Of a DNA stretch of 64,000 nt, positions 43,135 to 51,735 are shown in pieces. The position numbers and the translations under genes were made by a program. Source of the DNA: Planococcus lenghuensis. Lineage in GTDB: Bacteria > Bacillota > Bacilli > Bacillales_A > Planococcaceae. The notes under the pieces are model-generated. The model was not told the DNA's origin. It saw only the letters and a program-made list of their open reading frames with translations, and ran no database searches. Position 1 is the stretch's first letter; each line of letters begins with the position of its first letter. The stretch is taken from positions 982,501 to 1,046,500 of the forward strand of contig NZ_CP019640.1 of the NCBI RefSeq assembly GCF_001999905.1, in the 5' to 3' direction.

Positions 43135-43686
43135 TTATGATGATGCTGAACGAAACTCATCTTTTAGCAGGCTATATACATAATGATCTGCGAAGCGATC
43201 ATGAAGCCATTCTGCCTGGCGAAGCCGGCCCTCTTTTGTAAAGCCGAGGCGCTCAGGGATTGCCTGGCTTTTTTTGTTTTCTGCCGCTGCCCGAATTTCC
43301 ACCCGGTTCAGATGAAGCTCTTCAAAACAATATGCTATGATGGCTCGGCAGGCCGCTGTCATGAGGCCTTGCCCTTGAAATTGCTCGCCAAGCCAATAAC
43401 CGAATGTCGTTGACTTGTTTGTCCAGCTGATCTGATGCAGGCCAATGATGCCTGCAAGCTCTCCTCTATACCAGATTCCGGCCTGAAAGCCGTTATTCTG
43501 TCTGAATTGTTCAAGCGCAAGATCGATGAATTTGCCGGAGTCAGCAGGAGAGTTTATCATATCCACCCACGGGAGCCACTCGCGGATGTGCTGACGGGAT
43601 TGATCGGTTAACTTGAATAGTTCGGGGGCATGCCGGGTTTCAAGCAATCGCAATTCTGTCTGAGTATCAATGGAGAATGTAAACAT
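43135..43686 (-). CDS. GNAT-family N-acetyltransferase (RimJ/RimL type)
   Basis: A 183-residue acetyltransferase resembling the RimL/YdaF group, which acetylate N-terminal residues of ribosomal proteins or other amines. Recognisable segments are REWLPWVD (near residue 35), GIIGLHQISWTNKSTTFGYW, the acetyl-CoA loop GEQFQGQGLMTAACRAI, and the C-terminal NRVEIRAAAENKKSQAIPERLGF. AGGAAGGAAG precedes the start. Single gene, orientation opposite to yhaM. Substrate unknown. Confidence 0.9.
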   Translation of the reverse strand: MFTFSIDTQTELRLLETRHAPELFKLTDQSRQHIREWLPWVDMINSPADSGKFIDLALEQFRQNNGFQAGIWYRGELAGIIGLHQISWTNKSTTFGYWLGEQFQGQGLMTAACRAIIAYCFEELHLNRVEIRAAAENKKSQAIPERLGFTKEGRLRQAEWLHDRFADHYVYSLLKDEFRSASS

Positions 43687-43892
43687 GGTTATCTTCCTTC
43701 CTATATGTATCGGTACGGCTTACTGAAAATCCACAACTGTCTCCCTGAAGCAGACTTTTGTTGGAAAAGACGTTGCTGGAAGTTTCCTTAAGTATGCCGC
43801 TGTTTTTCAAACGTAAGTTTTTTATAGGCCTGTATAAGATTTTACAATTCCCTTTGTCAATATGCCATTGCATTTCTTAAACGGATATAAAC

Positions 43893-43921
43893 AAAAAAGC
43901 CTCCTCTTCAAAAGAGGAGGG
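43893..43921 (-). terminator. Terminator after prsA
   Basis: CCTCCTCTT/AAGAGGAGG stem followed by TTTTTTG on the minus strand. Confidence 0.92.
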
Positions 43922-43933
43922 GCCTAATCAATC

Positions 43934-44851
43934 TTATTCGGTTGCTTCAGTGTCTTCTTCGGCCGGTTCTTCAACTGCCGGAGCTGTGAGGAACTGATCA
44001 AGTGCGCCTTCAAGATCTTCATCCTGAATTTCTACATTCGCTTCCTGCAGCATTTCAGAAATGCGTGTCAGCAGGGCAGACTGATCGGCCTGTTCAAGGG
44101 CTAATTGCGTCCGGATATCTTCCGCTACGTCTTCCAATGGCTCTATATCTTCAAGTTCACGTGTTTCGAGAACTTCAATGATATGGAAACCATAGTCGGA
44201 CTGGACCGGTTCACTGACTTCACCCACTTCGAGTGCATAAGCGGCATCTTCAAAGGCAGGGACCATTGCGCCTGTTCCGAACCAGCCAAGTTCACCGCCG
44301 TTTTCAGCGGAGCCTGGATCAGTGGAAAATTCCGCAGCCAATTCCGCGAAATCTTCACCCGCTTCAAGCCGTTCAATCACTTCATTGGCGGTCTCTTCAT
44401 CTTCAACAAGAATATGCCGGGCATTGAGCTCGGTTGTTGTACGCTCATACTGGGTTTGTACATCTTCTTCTGAGATTTCGACGCCTTCAGTGAGGGCGGC
44501 TTCCTGAAGAAGGTTCAGACGGATGAAATCTTTATATGTTTCTTCTGTATAGCCATTCGATGCAAGATATTGCTGGAATCCTTCTTCACCCATCTGTTCC
44601 AGTTCTGTATTGTATCGTTCTTCCACTTGTTCATCCGTTACTTCGTACGCTTCGCTCAGTACATTTTCGATCATCATGACTTGGAGAGCCTGTGCGCCGA
44701 TGGATTCTTTCATTTCTTCATAAAGTTCTTCTTTTGTGATATCTCCCACATCAGAAGTGACAATTACTTCTGAATCTGCGGCTTCCTCGCTGCATGCAGC
44801 GAGCGTTAGGACCGAAGCTGCCAAGGAGAGGGTTAAAACTGTTTTTTTCAT
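43934..44851 (-). CDS. prsA: Foldase lipoprotein PrsA
   Basis: A 305-residue extracytoplasmic peptidyl-prolyl isomerase of the parvulin type, which folds secreted proteins at the membrane-wall interface. The signal peptide ends in lipobox LAAC with Cys20. The PpiC domain (about 144-235) includes [32 protein letters not shown] and [10 protein letters not shown]- and C-terminal helical regions form the chaperone bowl. The C-terminal tail is highly acidic. AAGTAGGAA precedes the start. Neighbours hpr and ecsAB also act in exoprotein production. Confidence 0.96.
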   Translation of the reverse strand: MKKTVLTLSLAASVLTLAACSEEAADSEVIVTSDVGDITKEELYEEMKESIGAQALQVMMIENVLSEAYEVTDEQVEERYNTELEQMGEEGFQQYLASNGYTEETYKDFIRLNLLQEAALTEGVEISEEDVQTQYERTTTELNARHILVEDEETANEVIERLEAGEDFAELAAEFSTDPGSAENGGELGWFGTGAMVPAFEDAAYALEVGEVSEPVQSDYGFHIIEVLETRELEDIEPLEDVAEDIRTQLALEQADQSALLTRISEMLQEANVEIQDEDLEGALDQFLTAPAVEEPAEEDTEATE

Positions 44852-44950
44852 TGCGTGTATTCCTACTTTCTTTGATGGATTCAGATATAAAGCAAATGCA
44901 GAGATTACTATACCATAAGACGTCTAAAAATAACAAAAGTTTCATTGAAT

Positions 44951-44980
44951 AAAAAAAACGGCTGGATCAGCAGCCGTTTT
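44951..44980 (-). terminator. Terminator after the small membrane gene
   Basis: AAAACGGCTG/CAGCCGTTTT stem followed by eight T residues on the minus strand. Confidence 0.9.
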
Positions 44981-45165
44981 CAGGCGCTGAATTCAACGCC
45001 GACATAAAGCGATATAAGCAGAATCGTGATCAGGATATTGATCCACCGAAAAATCTTATCATGATTTTCCTCGGGGATTTCACGGCTGGTCACAAGTGCA
45101 TAAGTCATACGATTGATCTGAAACAGATAGAGCACTGCAAACACAATAATTGTGCCAATAATCAT
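44980..45165 (-). CDS. Small two-helix membrane protein (61 aa)
   Basis: A 61-residue protein with hydrophobic helices at about 2-15 and 40-58 and a central charged stretch TSREIPEENHDKIFR. GGGAGGAATT precedes the ATG and a terminator adjoins the stop codon. It lies between prsA and the hpr region, where B. subtilis has small yha genes. I cannot assign it to one of them. Function unknown. Confidence 0.7.
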   Translation of the reverse strand: MIIGTIIVFAVLYLFQINRMTYALVTSREIPEENHDKIFRWINILITILLISLYVGVEFSA

Positions 45166-45247
45166 GGAATTCCTCCCTCTCCGGCATTCGTTCTGATCCT
45201 TGGGAACTGATTCTCAGTATATCAGAGGGACAGGGAAAATAATAGTT

Positions 45248-45793
45248 TTACAGCGTAACAGACGGCACGAGAATTTCATAACCTGTGTCGGTTTCTTCGA
45301 TAAGAGCATGCTTGGGTGAACGGAGAGCATACCGGAAATACATCAAATCGATCATGCATAACCCGCAGTGAAACCCGAGCAGCAAGGCCCAATAATGGCT
45401 GAACGCAGGATAGATAAAACTGGCAACCAATAACACTGTATTTAAAACGACAAAGGGTGTCAGCAGCGTTATGAGAAACCGTACTTTGTTTACGGGATCC
45501 TGCACTCGGAATTCAACTTCCGGCAGGATGCCGAAATGCTTCCTGATCCGGATCTGCACACAGTTCCGGCAGCCCATCAACGGCAGGAAGTGCAGCAGCT
45601 TGTGGAGCGGATATAACGCTGCCAGCGCAATCAGAAAATAAAGAAAATGCTGATCCGATAGCGGGGCTGAATAGAGTGCCGCCATTGGAATATAGAATGT
45701 GACAAACACGCCGAGGCCTGCGAGAGCGGATAACAGGAAAATACGCTCACGGCCATATTTTTTTTTCATATTTATCGTTTTCCAGCAGTGCAT
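45248..45793 (-). CDS. Multi-pass membrane protein, possibly DUF3267 family
   Basis: A 181-residue protein with four probable membrane helices and a conserved-looking segment LYPLHKLLHFLPLMGCRN around residues 60-77 that resembles the histidine-bearing motif of DUF3267 (zinc-protease-like) membrane proteins. The usual HE sequence is HK here, so catalysis is doubtful. The C-terminal helix region holds FHCGLCMIDLMYFRYAL. The start at 45793 has TAGGAGTG seven bases upstream. Position between prsA and hpr parallels yhaI/yhaJ of B. subtilis. Assignment is tentative. Confidence 0.65.
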   Translation of the reverse strand: MHCWKTINMKKKYGRERIFLLSALAGLGVFVTFYIPMAALYSAPLSDQHFLYFLIALAALYPLHKLLHFLPLMGCRNCVQIRIRKHFGILPEVEFRVQDPVNKVRFLITLLTPFVVLNTVLLVASFIYPAFSHYWALLLGFHCGLCMIDLMYFRYALRSPKHALIEETDTGYEILVPSVTL

Positions 45794-45895
45794 GAGGCGT
45801 CACTCCTAAAGTCGGGTAATTGCTGTAACGTTTCATAGAATACGCCCATTCATACCAGATTGCAACCATAAAATTCACTGCCTTCAATAGCGGGT

Positions 45896-46456
45896 TTACG
45901 GGGATTGCCGATTGTCAGTAAACTGGCCTTCGTCATCAAAATGGGTTTCGATATTATGAAACGATTTCTCGAAAATCTGAATGAAATCCTCTCCGTAAAT
46001 ATTTCGGAGTACAGCCATTACTTCCATGAAATCAGGGAACCGCCCATATAACTCTTTTAAGGGAAGAGCCCCCTCCACGATACTGTGCGGTGTCTTATGA
46101 TAATTCGCCATCATGTCAATCAGCAGTTCTCTTCCTGCTTCGGTCAATTCAATATATGTATTCCGTTTATCGTGGTCGCGTTTTGAAAAAGATAGAAGAC
46201 CTCGTTCTTCAAGTTTCTTTGAGAAGTTAAACGCCGTGGATACATGCATGACACCGAATTTTGCCACATCTGAAATGGAAGCCCCTTTCAAATGAAATGA
46301 TATCCACAAAATATGGTGTTCATTAATATTCAAGTCATAAGGTTTTATCCACTGCTGCCAATCTTTTTCAATGGATTTCCATAGCGCTTTTGACAATTGG
46401 GCAACTCGCTGACTGAATATCATCGCCTCTTTTAACGTATAAAGCTGGTCATTCAT
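45896..46456 (-). CDS. hpr: Transition-state regulator Hpr (ScoC)
   Basis: A 186-residue MarR-family regulator. In B. subtilis Hpr/ScoC represses extracellular protease, sporulation and transporter genes in the transition state. The winged helix is seen as [20 protein letters not shown], then the recognition helix [18 protein letters not shown] and the wing [25 protein letters not shown] precedes the start codon. A MarR-type dyad AATTGT-ATA-ACAATT lies 70-84 bases upstream and may be an operator. Confidence 0.94.
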   Translation of the reverse strand: MNDQLYTLKEAMIFSQRVAQLSKALWKSIEKDWQQWIKPYDLNINEHHILWISFHLKGASISDVAKFGVMHVSTAFNFSKKLEERGLLSFSKRDHDKRNTYIELTEAGRELLIDMMANYHKTPHSIVEGALPLKELYGRFPDFMEVMAVLRNIYGEDFIQIFEKSFHNIETHFDDEGQFTDNRQSP

Positions 46457-46525
46457 TTTGACACCCGCTTTCTCTAATTGTTATTTTCTTCATTATAGCA
46501 GTAAAACAACAAGCTTAAAAGAGTG

Positions 46526-46540
46526 AATTGTATAACAATT
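46526..46540. promoter_or_regulatory. MarR-type dyad upstream of hpr
   Basis: A perfect inverted repeat AATTGT-ATA-ACAATT located 70 bases before the hpr start codon. Many MarR-family repressors bind such sites; control of hpr itself or of a divergent transcript is possible. The remainder of 46457-46680 shows no convincing gene. Confidence 0.4.
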
Positions 46541-46680
46541 AAATGGAGACGAACTTGGCAGAGGGGGAAAAGATGAGACATGCAGATCGGCTTAGCAGAG
46601 GGATAAAGAGGATGATCGTTGACCGGGGCTTACTGGATGCCGATTATTATTGCCATCCAAGTGAAACGCCGGAAAAAAAC

Positions 46681-46711
46681 AAAAAAAACTGCCGCATGCG
46701 CGGGCAGTTTA
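46681..46711 (-). terminator. Terminator overlapping the end of yhaH
   Basis: AAACTGCC/GGCAGTTT stem; the minus-strand transcript continues into a run of eight T residues. The stem includes the yhaH stop codon. Confidence 0.82.
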
Positions 46712-47137
46712 TTCGCCTTGTTTCCGTTCGCTGGCGTCCGGATTGTATTCACCTTTTTTTTCTTTCTTTTTATCATTTTTCTTGTGTTTTTTCAGTTCTG
46801 CTTCAATTTCTTTGATGGAGTTCTGGATTGCTTTGATCTCAAGCTGCATATGCTCTTTATCAGGTGCTGTTGCTTCCTGATACTGTTTGAATGATTCCTT
46901 CAGATCATCAAGAACCGGTTTCACGGTTTCTTTTGATTCTTCCGACAGATGCTTGACGGATTCTTTTACACCGTTCACCTTTTCCTTCAGTTCACTGAAC
47001 CGTTCCTTCCAGTCGGAGGAAGAGGATTTTACGGATGTACGGAATTCCGGACCCGATTGCGGTGCGGAAAAGAGGACCACCACTGCACCTGCTGCAAGGC
47101 CTGCTCCAAAACCGATAAAAAAGTTCGCTACTTTCAT
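46709..47137 (-). CDS. yhaH: YhaH, YtxH-domain membrane-associated protein
   Basis: A 142-residue protein with a glycine-rich N-terminal helix FFIGFGAGLAAGAVVVLFSA followed by PQSG, the YtxH/Gas-vesicle-like signature, and then a long charged helical region rich in Lys and Glu (about 45-140). Such proteins in Bacillales are membrane-associated and often stress-related; function is not defined. GAAAGGGGCG precedes the start. Position between hpr and trpP matches B. subtilis yhaH. Confidence 0.9.
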   Translation of the reverse strand: MKVANFFIGFGAGLAAGAVVVLFSAPQSGPEFRTSVKSSSSDWKERFSELKEKVNGVKESVKHLSEESKETVKPVLDDLKESFKQYQEATAPDKEHMQLEIKAIQNSIKEIEAELKKHKKNDKKKEKKGEYNPDASERKQGE

Positions 47138-47219
47138 AAGCCAAACGCCCCTTTCATGCTCTATAGTCCCTTTTCCTTTATTATCTCAGATTGAAACATA
47201 AAGGTGAATAGGCATTCAA

Positions 47220-47250
47220 TAAAAAAACCTCCTGCAAAAAGCAGGAGGTT
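47220..47250 (-). terminator. Terminator after trpP
   Basis: AACCTCCTGC/GCAGGAGGTT with AAAAA loop, followed by TTTTTT on the minus strand. Confidence 0.92.
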
Positions 47251-47254
47251 AAGA

Positions 47255-47782
47255 TCAGGCGGTTGAAACGGATGTTTCGAACTTGGAACGTCTGACCAGT
47301 TGAATGACAATCGGGTAAATCAAACCGATCGCCACAGCATTCAATGCCGTAGCCGGCAATACCACTGTCAGGACAAGCGGCAGGAATGGAATTTCTGCTC
47401 CGATAATGACAATTGCAGCTGACAGGAAAATCGTACCGGACAGCAAAGTGCCAAATGCAGCCAGTGTAATGACAGCCGGAAGTTTATCGGCAAACTTCTT
47501 CAGCAGGGTGACTGCAAGCAGGAAAACGAACGCTGTAATCAGCTTATCGATGACGTTTGGCAAAAAGCCCCCGGGGAATGTTGAAAACAGACCCGACAGG
47601 ATGCCTGTTGTCACAGCAAGCAGAAAAACATTTTTTACATTAGGAAAAAGCAAAATTCCAATAAACATCATGGTCAGCATGAAATCCGGCTTCATCCCGC
47701 CATTAAATCCGGGAATTACCACGTACAATGCTGCTCCGACGCTGACCAGCAGCGCCATCAAAACTAAACTCTTCGTATTCAT
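47255..47782 (-). CDS. trpP: Tryptophan transporter TrpP
   Basis: A 175-residue integral membrane protein with about five to six helices, matching TrpP (YhaG), a probable tryptophan permease of Bacillales related to ECF S components. Conserved text includes FNGGMKPDFMLTMMFIGILL and STFPGGFLPNVIDKLITAF. GAGGAGAG precedes the start and at the same time forms part of a GAG-repeat array characteristic of TRAP binding. Terminator at 47220. Confidence 0.92.
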   Translation of the reverse strand: MNTKSLVLMALLVSVGAALYVVIPGFNGGMKPDFMLTMMFIGILLFPNVKNVFLLAVTTGILSGLFSTFPGGFLPNVIDKLITAFVFLLAVTLLKKFADKLPAVITLAAFGTLLSGTIFLSAAIVIIGAEIPFLPLVLTVVLPATALNAVAIGLIYPIVIQLVRRSKFETSVSTA

Positions 47783-47809
47783 TTCTCATCTCTCCTCAGC
47801 TCAAGACTA
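47764..47809 (-). promoter_or_regulatory. TRAP-like (G/U)AG repeat array over the trpP ribosome binding site
   Basis: In the trpP mRNA four GAG triplets occur with exact 5-base periodicity (plus-strand CTC at 47785, 47790, 47795 and 47800), with a UAG upstream (CTA at 47807) and GAG and UAG, again 5 bases apart, inside the coding region (47769 and 47764). The tryptophan-activated protein TRAP of B. subtilis binds such (G/U)AG repeats with 2-3 base spacers and blocks translation of trpP (established there). The array covers the Shine-Dalgarno sequence and start codon. Confidence 0.75.
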
Positions 47810-47874
47810 ATTTTGGTTTCTCCCGGCGTGTCCTCATGACCGGCGGCGAAAAACTTAAGTTGATTCTACGCTGT

Positions 47875-48306
47875 TCAAGACTGCGTTGCAAGTGTTTGCT
47901 TCACTTGTTCTGCAAGCTCCTGAATCTTTTCACTCGAATACTGTTTTTCTTTTGTGATCCACTTCGCGCCGAATCCGTCTGTCTCATCATAGCGCGGGAT
48001 GAAATGCAGATGAAAATGAAACACGCTCTGCCCGGCTTTTGCGCCGTTATTGTTTAACAGGTTCATCCCGACAGGCTGGAAGGTCTCTTTTAAAGCTGAA
48101 GCGATTTTAGGAGCGGCAGCGAATAATGTGCCCGCTTCCTGTTCCGTTAAATCATATACGAATTCCCGGTGCTGTTTCGGGATCAGCAGGGTATGGCCTT
48201 TTGAGAGCGGCATGATATCCATGAAGGCATAAACATGCTCATCTTCGTACACTTTAATGCTCGGAATTTCTCCATCAATAATTTTGCAAAAAATACAATC
48301 TGCCAT
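47875..48306 (-). CDS. hit: HIT-family nucleotide-binding protein Hit
   Basis: A 143-residue histidine-triad protein. CIFCKIIDGEIPSIKVYEDE (residues 4-23) and the catalytic triad HFHLHFIP (His97, 99, 101) are as in Bacillus Hit, which hydrolyses nucleoside phosphoramidates or dinucleotides. GAAAGGATG precedes the start. It is divergent from ecsA across about 110 bases, the same arrangement as in B. subtilis. Confidence 0.95.
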   Translation of the reverse strand: MADCIFCKIIDGEIPSIKVYEDEHVYAFMDIMPLSKGHTLLIPKQHREFVYDLTEQEAGTLFAAAPKIASALKETFQPVGMNLLNNNGAKAGQSVFHFHLHFIPRYDETDGFGAKWITKEKQYSSEKIQELAEQVKQTLATQS

Positions 48307-48414
48307 TTCGCCATCATCCTTTCACAATTTTCTTCATCTTATCATAAACGGCATAGCAGAAAAGAAATTAACCGTGGCTTTTGGTACAATACGATACAGA
48401 AAGAGGTGTTCATG

Positions 48415-49164
48415 ATGGCTGTATTGGAAGTGGATTCGCTGACCGGCGGCTATACGCGAAAGCCGGTGTTAAAAGAGGTTTCATTCTCGATCAAAAAAGG
48501 AGAGCTGGTGGGGCTGATCGGTCTCAATGGCGCCGGCAAAAGCACGACGATCAAACACATTATCGGATTGCTGCAACCCAAATCCGGTGAGATCCGGCTG
48601 AACGGCAAAACTATCACAGAAGATATGGATGCATACCGGTCTTCGTTTTCATACATACCGGAAACACCGGTTCTATATGAAGAATTGACGCTGCGGGAAC
48701 ATCTGGAGCTGACGGCGATGGCCTATGGCATAACAGAAGAGCGACTGGAGGCCCGGTCGGCTGAACTGTTGAAGGAATTCCGGATGGAGAAGCGGCTGCG
48801 CTGGTTTCCTTCCCATTTTTCCAAGGGCATGCGGCAGAAAGTGATGATCATGAGCGCTTTTCTTGCCGATCCGGCTCTTTATATTATTGATGAGCCATTT
48901 GTCGGCCTCGATCCGCTTGCGATCAAATCATTGCTCGAACAAATGGAAACAAAAAAACGGGAAGGCGCTTCTGTCTTGATGTCGACGCATATCCTGTCTA
49001 CGGCGGAACGCTATTGTGACCGGATTATTCTGCTGCACAACGGGCGGGTGCGCGCCAGCGGAACGATGACGGATCTGCGCAAAGCGTTCAGTATGCCGGA
49101 TGCGACGTTGGATGATCTGTATATTGCAATGACCGAGGATGACCATGATGAAGAGCCTGCATGA
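48415..49164 (+). CDS. ecsA: ABC transporter ATP-binding protein EcsA
   Basis: A 249-residue ATPase: Walker A GLNGAGKST (36-44), signature FSKGMRQKV and Walker B LYIIDEPFVGLDP. In B. subtilis, EcsAB is needed for protein secretion, competence and intramembrane proteolysis by RasP. Two adjacent ATGs (48412 and 48415) can be used, with AAGAGGTG upstream; the second gives the family N terminus AVLEVDSLTGGYTRKPVL. The end overlaps the start of ecsB. Confidence 0.95.
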   Translation: MAVLEVDSLTGGYTRKPVLKEVSFSIKKGELVGLIGLNGAGKSTTIKHIIGLLQPKSGEIRLNGKTITEDMDAYRSSFSYIPETPVLYEELTLREHLELTAMAYGITEERLEARSAELLKEFRMEKRLRWFPSHFSKGMRQKVMIMSAFLADPALYIIDEPFVGLDPLAIKSLLEQMETKKREGASVLMSTHILSTAERYCDRIILLHNGRVRASGTMTDLRKAFSMPDATLDDLYIAMTEDDHDEEPA

Positions 49165-50335
49165 TGTCTGGACAGTGCGCATGCGCCAGTACGCACTGGA
49201 AGTTCAGAACTATATGAAGTATATCTTCACCGGTCATTTAGCAGTCGTGCTGCTGTTTGCAATCGGTGCAGCCGGCTATGCCTACAGCGGCTGGCTTACC
49301 GATATTCCGGAAAATTTCCCGGCGGCATTGCTGCTGGCGCCTGTCTTCGGCTTGTTGCTTGCAGTCAGTCCGCCTTCCACGCTGTTAAAGGAAGCCGATA
49401 GCGTATATTTTCTGCCGCTCGAAAGCAGACTCGATGTCTTTCTGAAGCCGGCACTTCGCTGGACGTTCATGAGTCAGCTGTATCTGCCGGTGATTATCTA
49501 CATCGTATCACTGCCGATGATCAATGCATTGTATGGTGTTGACAGTGCTTATCTGATCGGATTCCCGGTCCTGCTGCTATTGATGAAGTGGTTCAATGTT
49601 AAAAGCGAGTTCGCTTTCCGTAAATGGCAGGCCGGCCAAGGATTATGGCGTGACCGGCTTGGCCGGTTCCTGCTGGCTGCGCTGTTTGTGTACTTCTATG
49701 TGGAGGGGCAGGTGGCCTTTGCGGCGCTTCCGCTGTTTGCAATGATTTTATATATGCGCAGACTTCTTAATAAAGCGGAGGACCAGCCGTTTCCGTTCGA
49801 TCATTTCATTGCATTGGAGCAAGGGAGGTTGCTCCGGTTTTACCGGTTCGCCAATTATTTTACCGATGTACCGCATATTAAAGGAAAAGTCCGGAGGCGC
49901 GGCTGGCTGGATCCCATATATCGCCTGATCGGTAAAGGAAAAAAGAATGCTCATCTGTATTTGGTTGCCCGTACATTCATCCGGTTTGATGACTTGTTCT
50001 ATTTATGGGTCCGTCTGACACTGATCGCAATGATCGGCGTCTGGTTTGTGTCATTTGCCATTGGTGTCTGGATTTTCGCGGCGGCTTTGGCTTTCGCAAC
50101 AGCCATTCAGTTAAGGCAAGGGATGAACGGCACTTCCTATTTCCGCATGGATGAATTATTCCCGCTGTCAAAGTATGACCGGAGCCGGGCTGTCCGACAG
50201 CTCATCTTCACACTGCAGGTGATACAGGCAGTCCTTGTGGCGCTCGTGGCTGTCGGCGATCCGCTGACAGCGCTCATCATATTTGCAGCTGTATTGGCAG
50301 TTTCGTCTGTCACACTGCAAGTCGCCGGCAAATAG
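49145..50335 (+). CDS. ecsB: ABC transporter permease EcsB
   Basis: An approximately 396-residue membrane protein with six to eight helices, the permease partner of EcsA. The sequence KSLHDVWTVRMRQYALEVQNY, the helix LLFAIGAAGYAYSGWL and later FPFDHFIALEQGR match the EcsB family. The first codon is uncertain: ATG at 49139, 49145 or 49148; GAGG at 49135-49138 best fits 49145 or 49148. It overlaps ecsA by about 20 bases, so translation is coupled. ecsC is absent: the next feature is a terminator and the riboflavin region. Confidence 0.92.
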   Translation: MMKSLHDVWTVRMRQYALEVQNYMKYIFTGHLAVVLLFAIGAAGYAYSGWLTDIPENFPAALLLAPVFGLLLAVSPPSTLLKEADSVYFLPLESRLDVFLKPALRWTFMSQLYLPVIIYIVSLPMINALYGVDSAYLIGFPVLLLLMKWFNVKSEFAFRKWQAGQGLWRDRLGRFLLAALFVYFYVEGQVAFAALPLFAMILYMRRLLNKAEDQPFPFDHFIALEQGRLLRFYRFANYFTDVPHIKGKVRRRGWLDPIYRLIGKGKKNAHLYLVARTFIRFDDLFYLWVRLTLIAMIGVWFVSFAIGVWIFAAALAFATAIQLRQGMNGTSYFRMDELFPLSKYDRSRAVRQLIFTLQVIQAVLVALVAVGDPLTALIIFAAVLAVSSVTLQVAGK

Positions 50336-50338
50336 CAG

Positions 50339-50376
50339 CAGCCATCAGCTTCCTTTGAAGCTGATGGCTGTTTTTT
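50339..50376 (+). terminator. Terminator after ecsB
   Basis: A 14-bp stem CAGCCATCAGCTTC/GAAGCTGATGGCTG followed by TTTTTT. Confidence 0.93.
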
Positions 50377-50425
50377 CTGTGTTTTCAGGTTTAATTTCTC
50401 TCATTTTATGATTCTGCTGTGCTAA

Positions 50426-50431
50426 TATAAT
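50426..50431 (+). promoter_or_regulatory. -10 element of the rib operon promoter
   Basis: A perfect TATAAT lies 20-25 bases before the FMN riboswitch. The -35 region (around 50403) is poor, so only the -10 box is called. Confidence 0.5.
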
Positions 50432-50450
50432 AAACACGGATCACTGATCC

Positions 50451-50592
50451 GTCTTCTTCGGGGCAGGGTGAAATTCCTGACCGACGGTGAGCGGGAAACC
50501 GCAAGTCCGTGAACTGTTTCCATGCGAAAGGAAATGGCCGAGCCGGTGGAAATCCGGCACCGACAGTTATAGTCTGGATGGGAGAAGAAGAC
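50451..50592 (+). ncRNA. FMN riboswitch (RFN element)
   Basis: The conserved RFN sequence is present in full: GGGGCAGGGTGAAATTCC near 50460, GACCGACGGTGAGC, AGTCCGTGAACTG, GCCGAGCCGGTGGAAATCCG and ACCGACAGTTATAGTC near 50560, closed by a P1 stem between TCTTCTTC and GAAGAAGA. It senses FMN and lowers expression of the downstream ribD-ribE-ribBA-ribH operon. The expression platform lies between 50593 and the ribD start. Confidence 0.97.
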
Positions 50593-50658
50593 GGCTTTGT
50601 TTCCGCAATGCTTTTCGTTTCTGCTGCTTCTTTCGAGTCGTATCGGAAGGAGGAGATT

Positions 50659-51735
50659 ATTATCGAACCTGCGCATTATATGAATTTTGCCATTCAATTG
50701 GCAAGCGAGGCAAAAGGACAGACATCACCGAATCCGCTCGTCGGCGCTGTCTGTGTAAACAATCACCGGATTGTCGGGATGGGTGCACATCTCGAGGCGG
50801 GAAAACCGCATGCGGAAGTGCACGCACTGGCAATGGCAGGCGAGAATGCCCGCGGCTCTGATTTATATGTCACACTGGAACCGTGTTCACATTACGGCAA
50901 AACACCGCCTTGTGCACTGAAGATCATCGATTCGGGAGTAGCGCGTGTATTTATCGCGACGCTTGATCCGAATCCGCTTGTCTCCGGAAGAGGCGTAAAG
51001 CTTCTTGAAGAGGCCGGCATTGAAGTGATCACTGGTTTACTGAAACAGGAAGCAGCGCAGATGAATCAAGCATTTTTTCATTCCATCACCCATCAAATGC
51101 CGTATGTCACGCTGAAATCGGCGGTTACCTTGGACGGTCGCATGGCAACCGAGGCAGGAAGCAGCAAATGGATTACTTCCGAGGAAGCAAGAGAAGATGT
51201 CCATCGGCTCCGCCATATCCATGATGCCATTTTAGTCGGTGTCAATACGGTACTTCATGATCAACCTTTCCTCACCACCCGTTTGCCCCATGGTGGAAAG
51301 AATCCAATTCGCGTTATTCTCGACCGGCACCTTCGCACACCGGCCGATACCCCGGTTACAGCAGATCCTGCTGCCGGGACATTGATTTATTGTCAGGAAG
51401 ATGCTCCTGACGTTCAGTACAGGAAACATGTTGAAGTGATCCGCCTGCCGGATTCTGTGTCGTTTCTGCAGGAAGTGCTCCGGGATCTGTACACCCGTGG
51501 CATCATGACCCTCCTTGTGGAAGGCGGACCTGCGGTACATTCAAGCTTTATTGAACAAGGGCTTGTTCAGGAACTGTATCTGTACCAGGCGCCGAAGCTG
51601 ATCGGTAACGGGCCGTCTGTTTTCACCAGCAACCGGCGGGCGGATATGGCGGACAGTCTCAAACTGGAGATTACAGACGTTGACCAACTCGGGTCAGATA
51701 TCCGTATCCGTGCCATATTTAAGGAGGCTGACTGA
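50659..51735 (+). CDS. ribD: Riboflavin biosynthesis deaminase/reductase RibD (probable non-AUG start)
   Basis: A bifunctional enzyme of about 358 residues. The N-terminal deaminase has zinc ligands in HAEVHAL (His51, Glu53) and PCSHYGKTPPC (Cys76, Cys85); the C-terminal reductase begins near YVTLKSAVTLDGRMA. Start: AAGGAGG at 50647-50653 points to ATT (50659) or ATC (50662), and comparison with B. subtilis RibD (MEEYYMKLALDLA against IEPAHYMNFAIQLA) places the first residue there. The first ATG (50680) is 27 bases from the ribosome binding site. It is the first gene of the riboswitch-controlled operon. Confidence 0.92.
   Translation: MIEPAHYMNFAIQLASEAKGQTSPNPLVGAVCVNNHRIVGMGAHLEAGKPHAEVHALAMAGENARGSDLYVTLEPCSHYGKTPPCALKIIDSGVARVFIATLDPNPLVSGRGVKLLEEAGIEVITGLLKQEAAQMNQAFFHSITHQMPYVTLKSAVTLDGRMATEAGSSKWITSEEAREDVHRLRHIHDAILVGVNTVLHDQPFLTTRLPHGGKNPIRVILDRHLRTPADTPVTADPAAGTLIYCQEDAPDVQYRKHVEVIRLPDSVSFLQEVLRDLYTRGIMTLLVEGGPAVHSSFIEQGLVQELYLYQAPKLIGNGPSVFTSNRRADMADSLKLEITDVDQLGSDIRIRAIFKEAD

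Noticed and set aside
46573-46815. 80-codon ORF beginning MRHADRLSRGIKRMIVDRGL with GAGGGGGAAAAG upstream
   Set aside because: The ribosome binding site is fair, but the second half runs antisense through the yhaH terminator and coding region and turns into low-complexity hydrophobic text. Possible truncated gene, not called.
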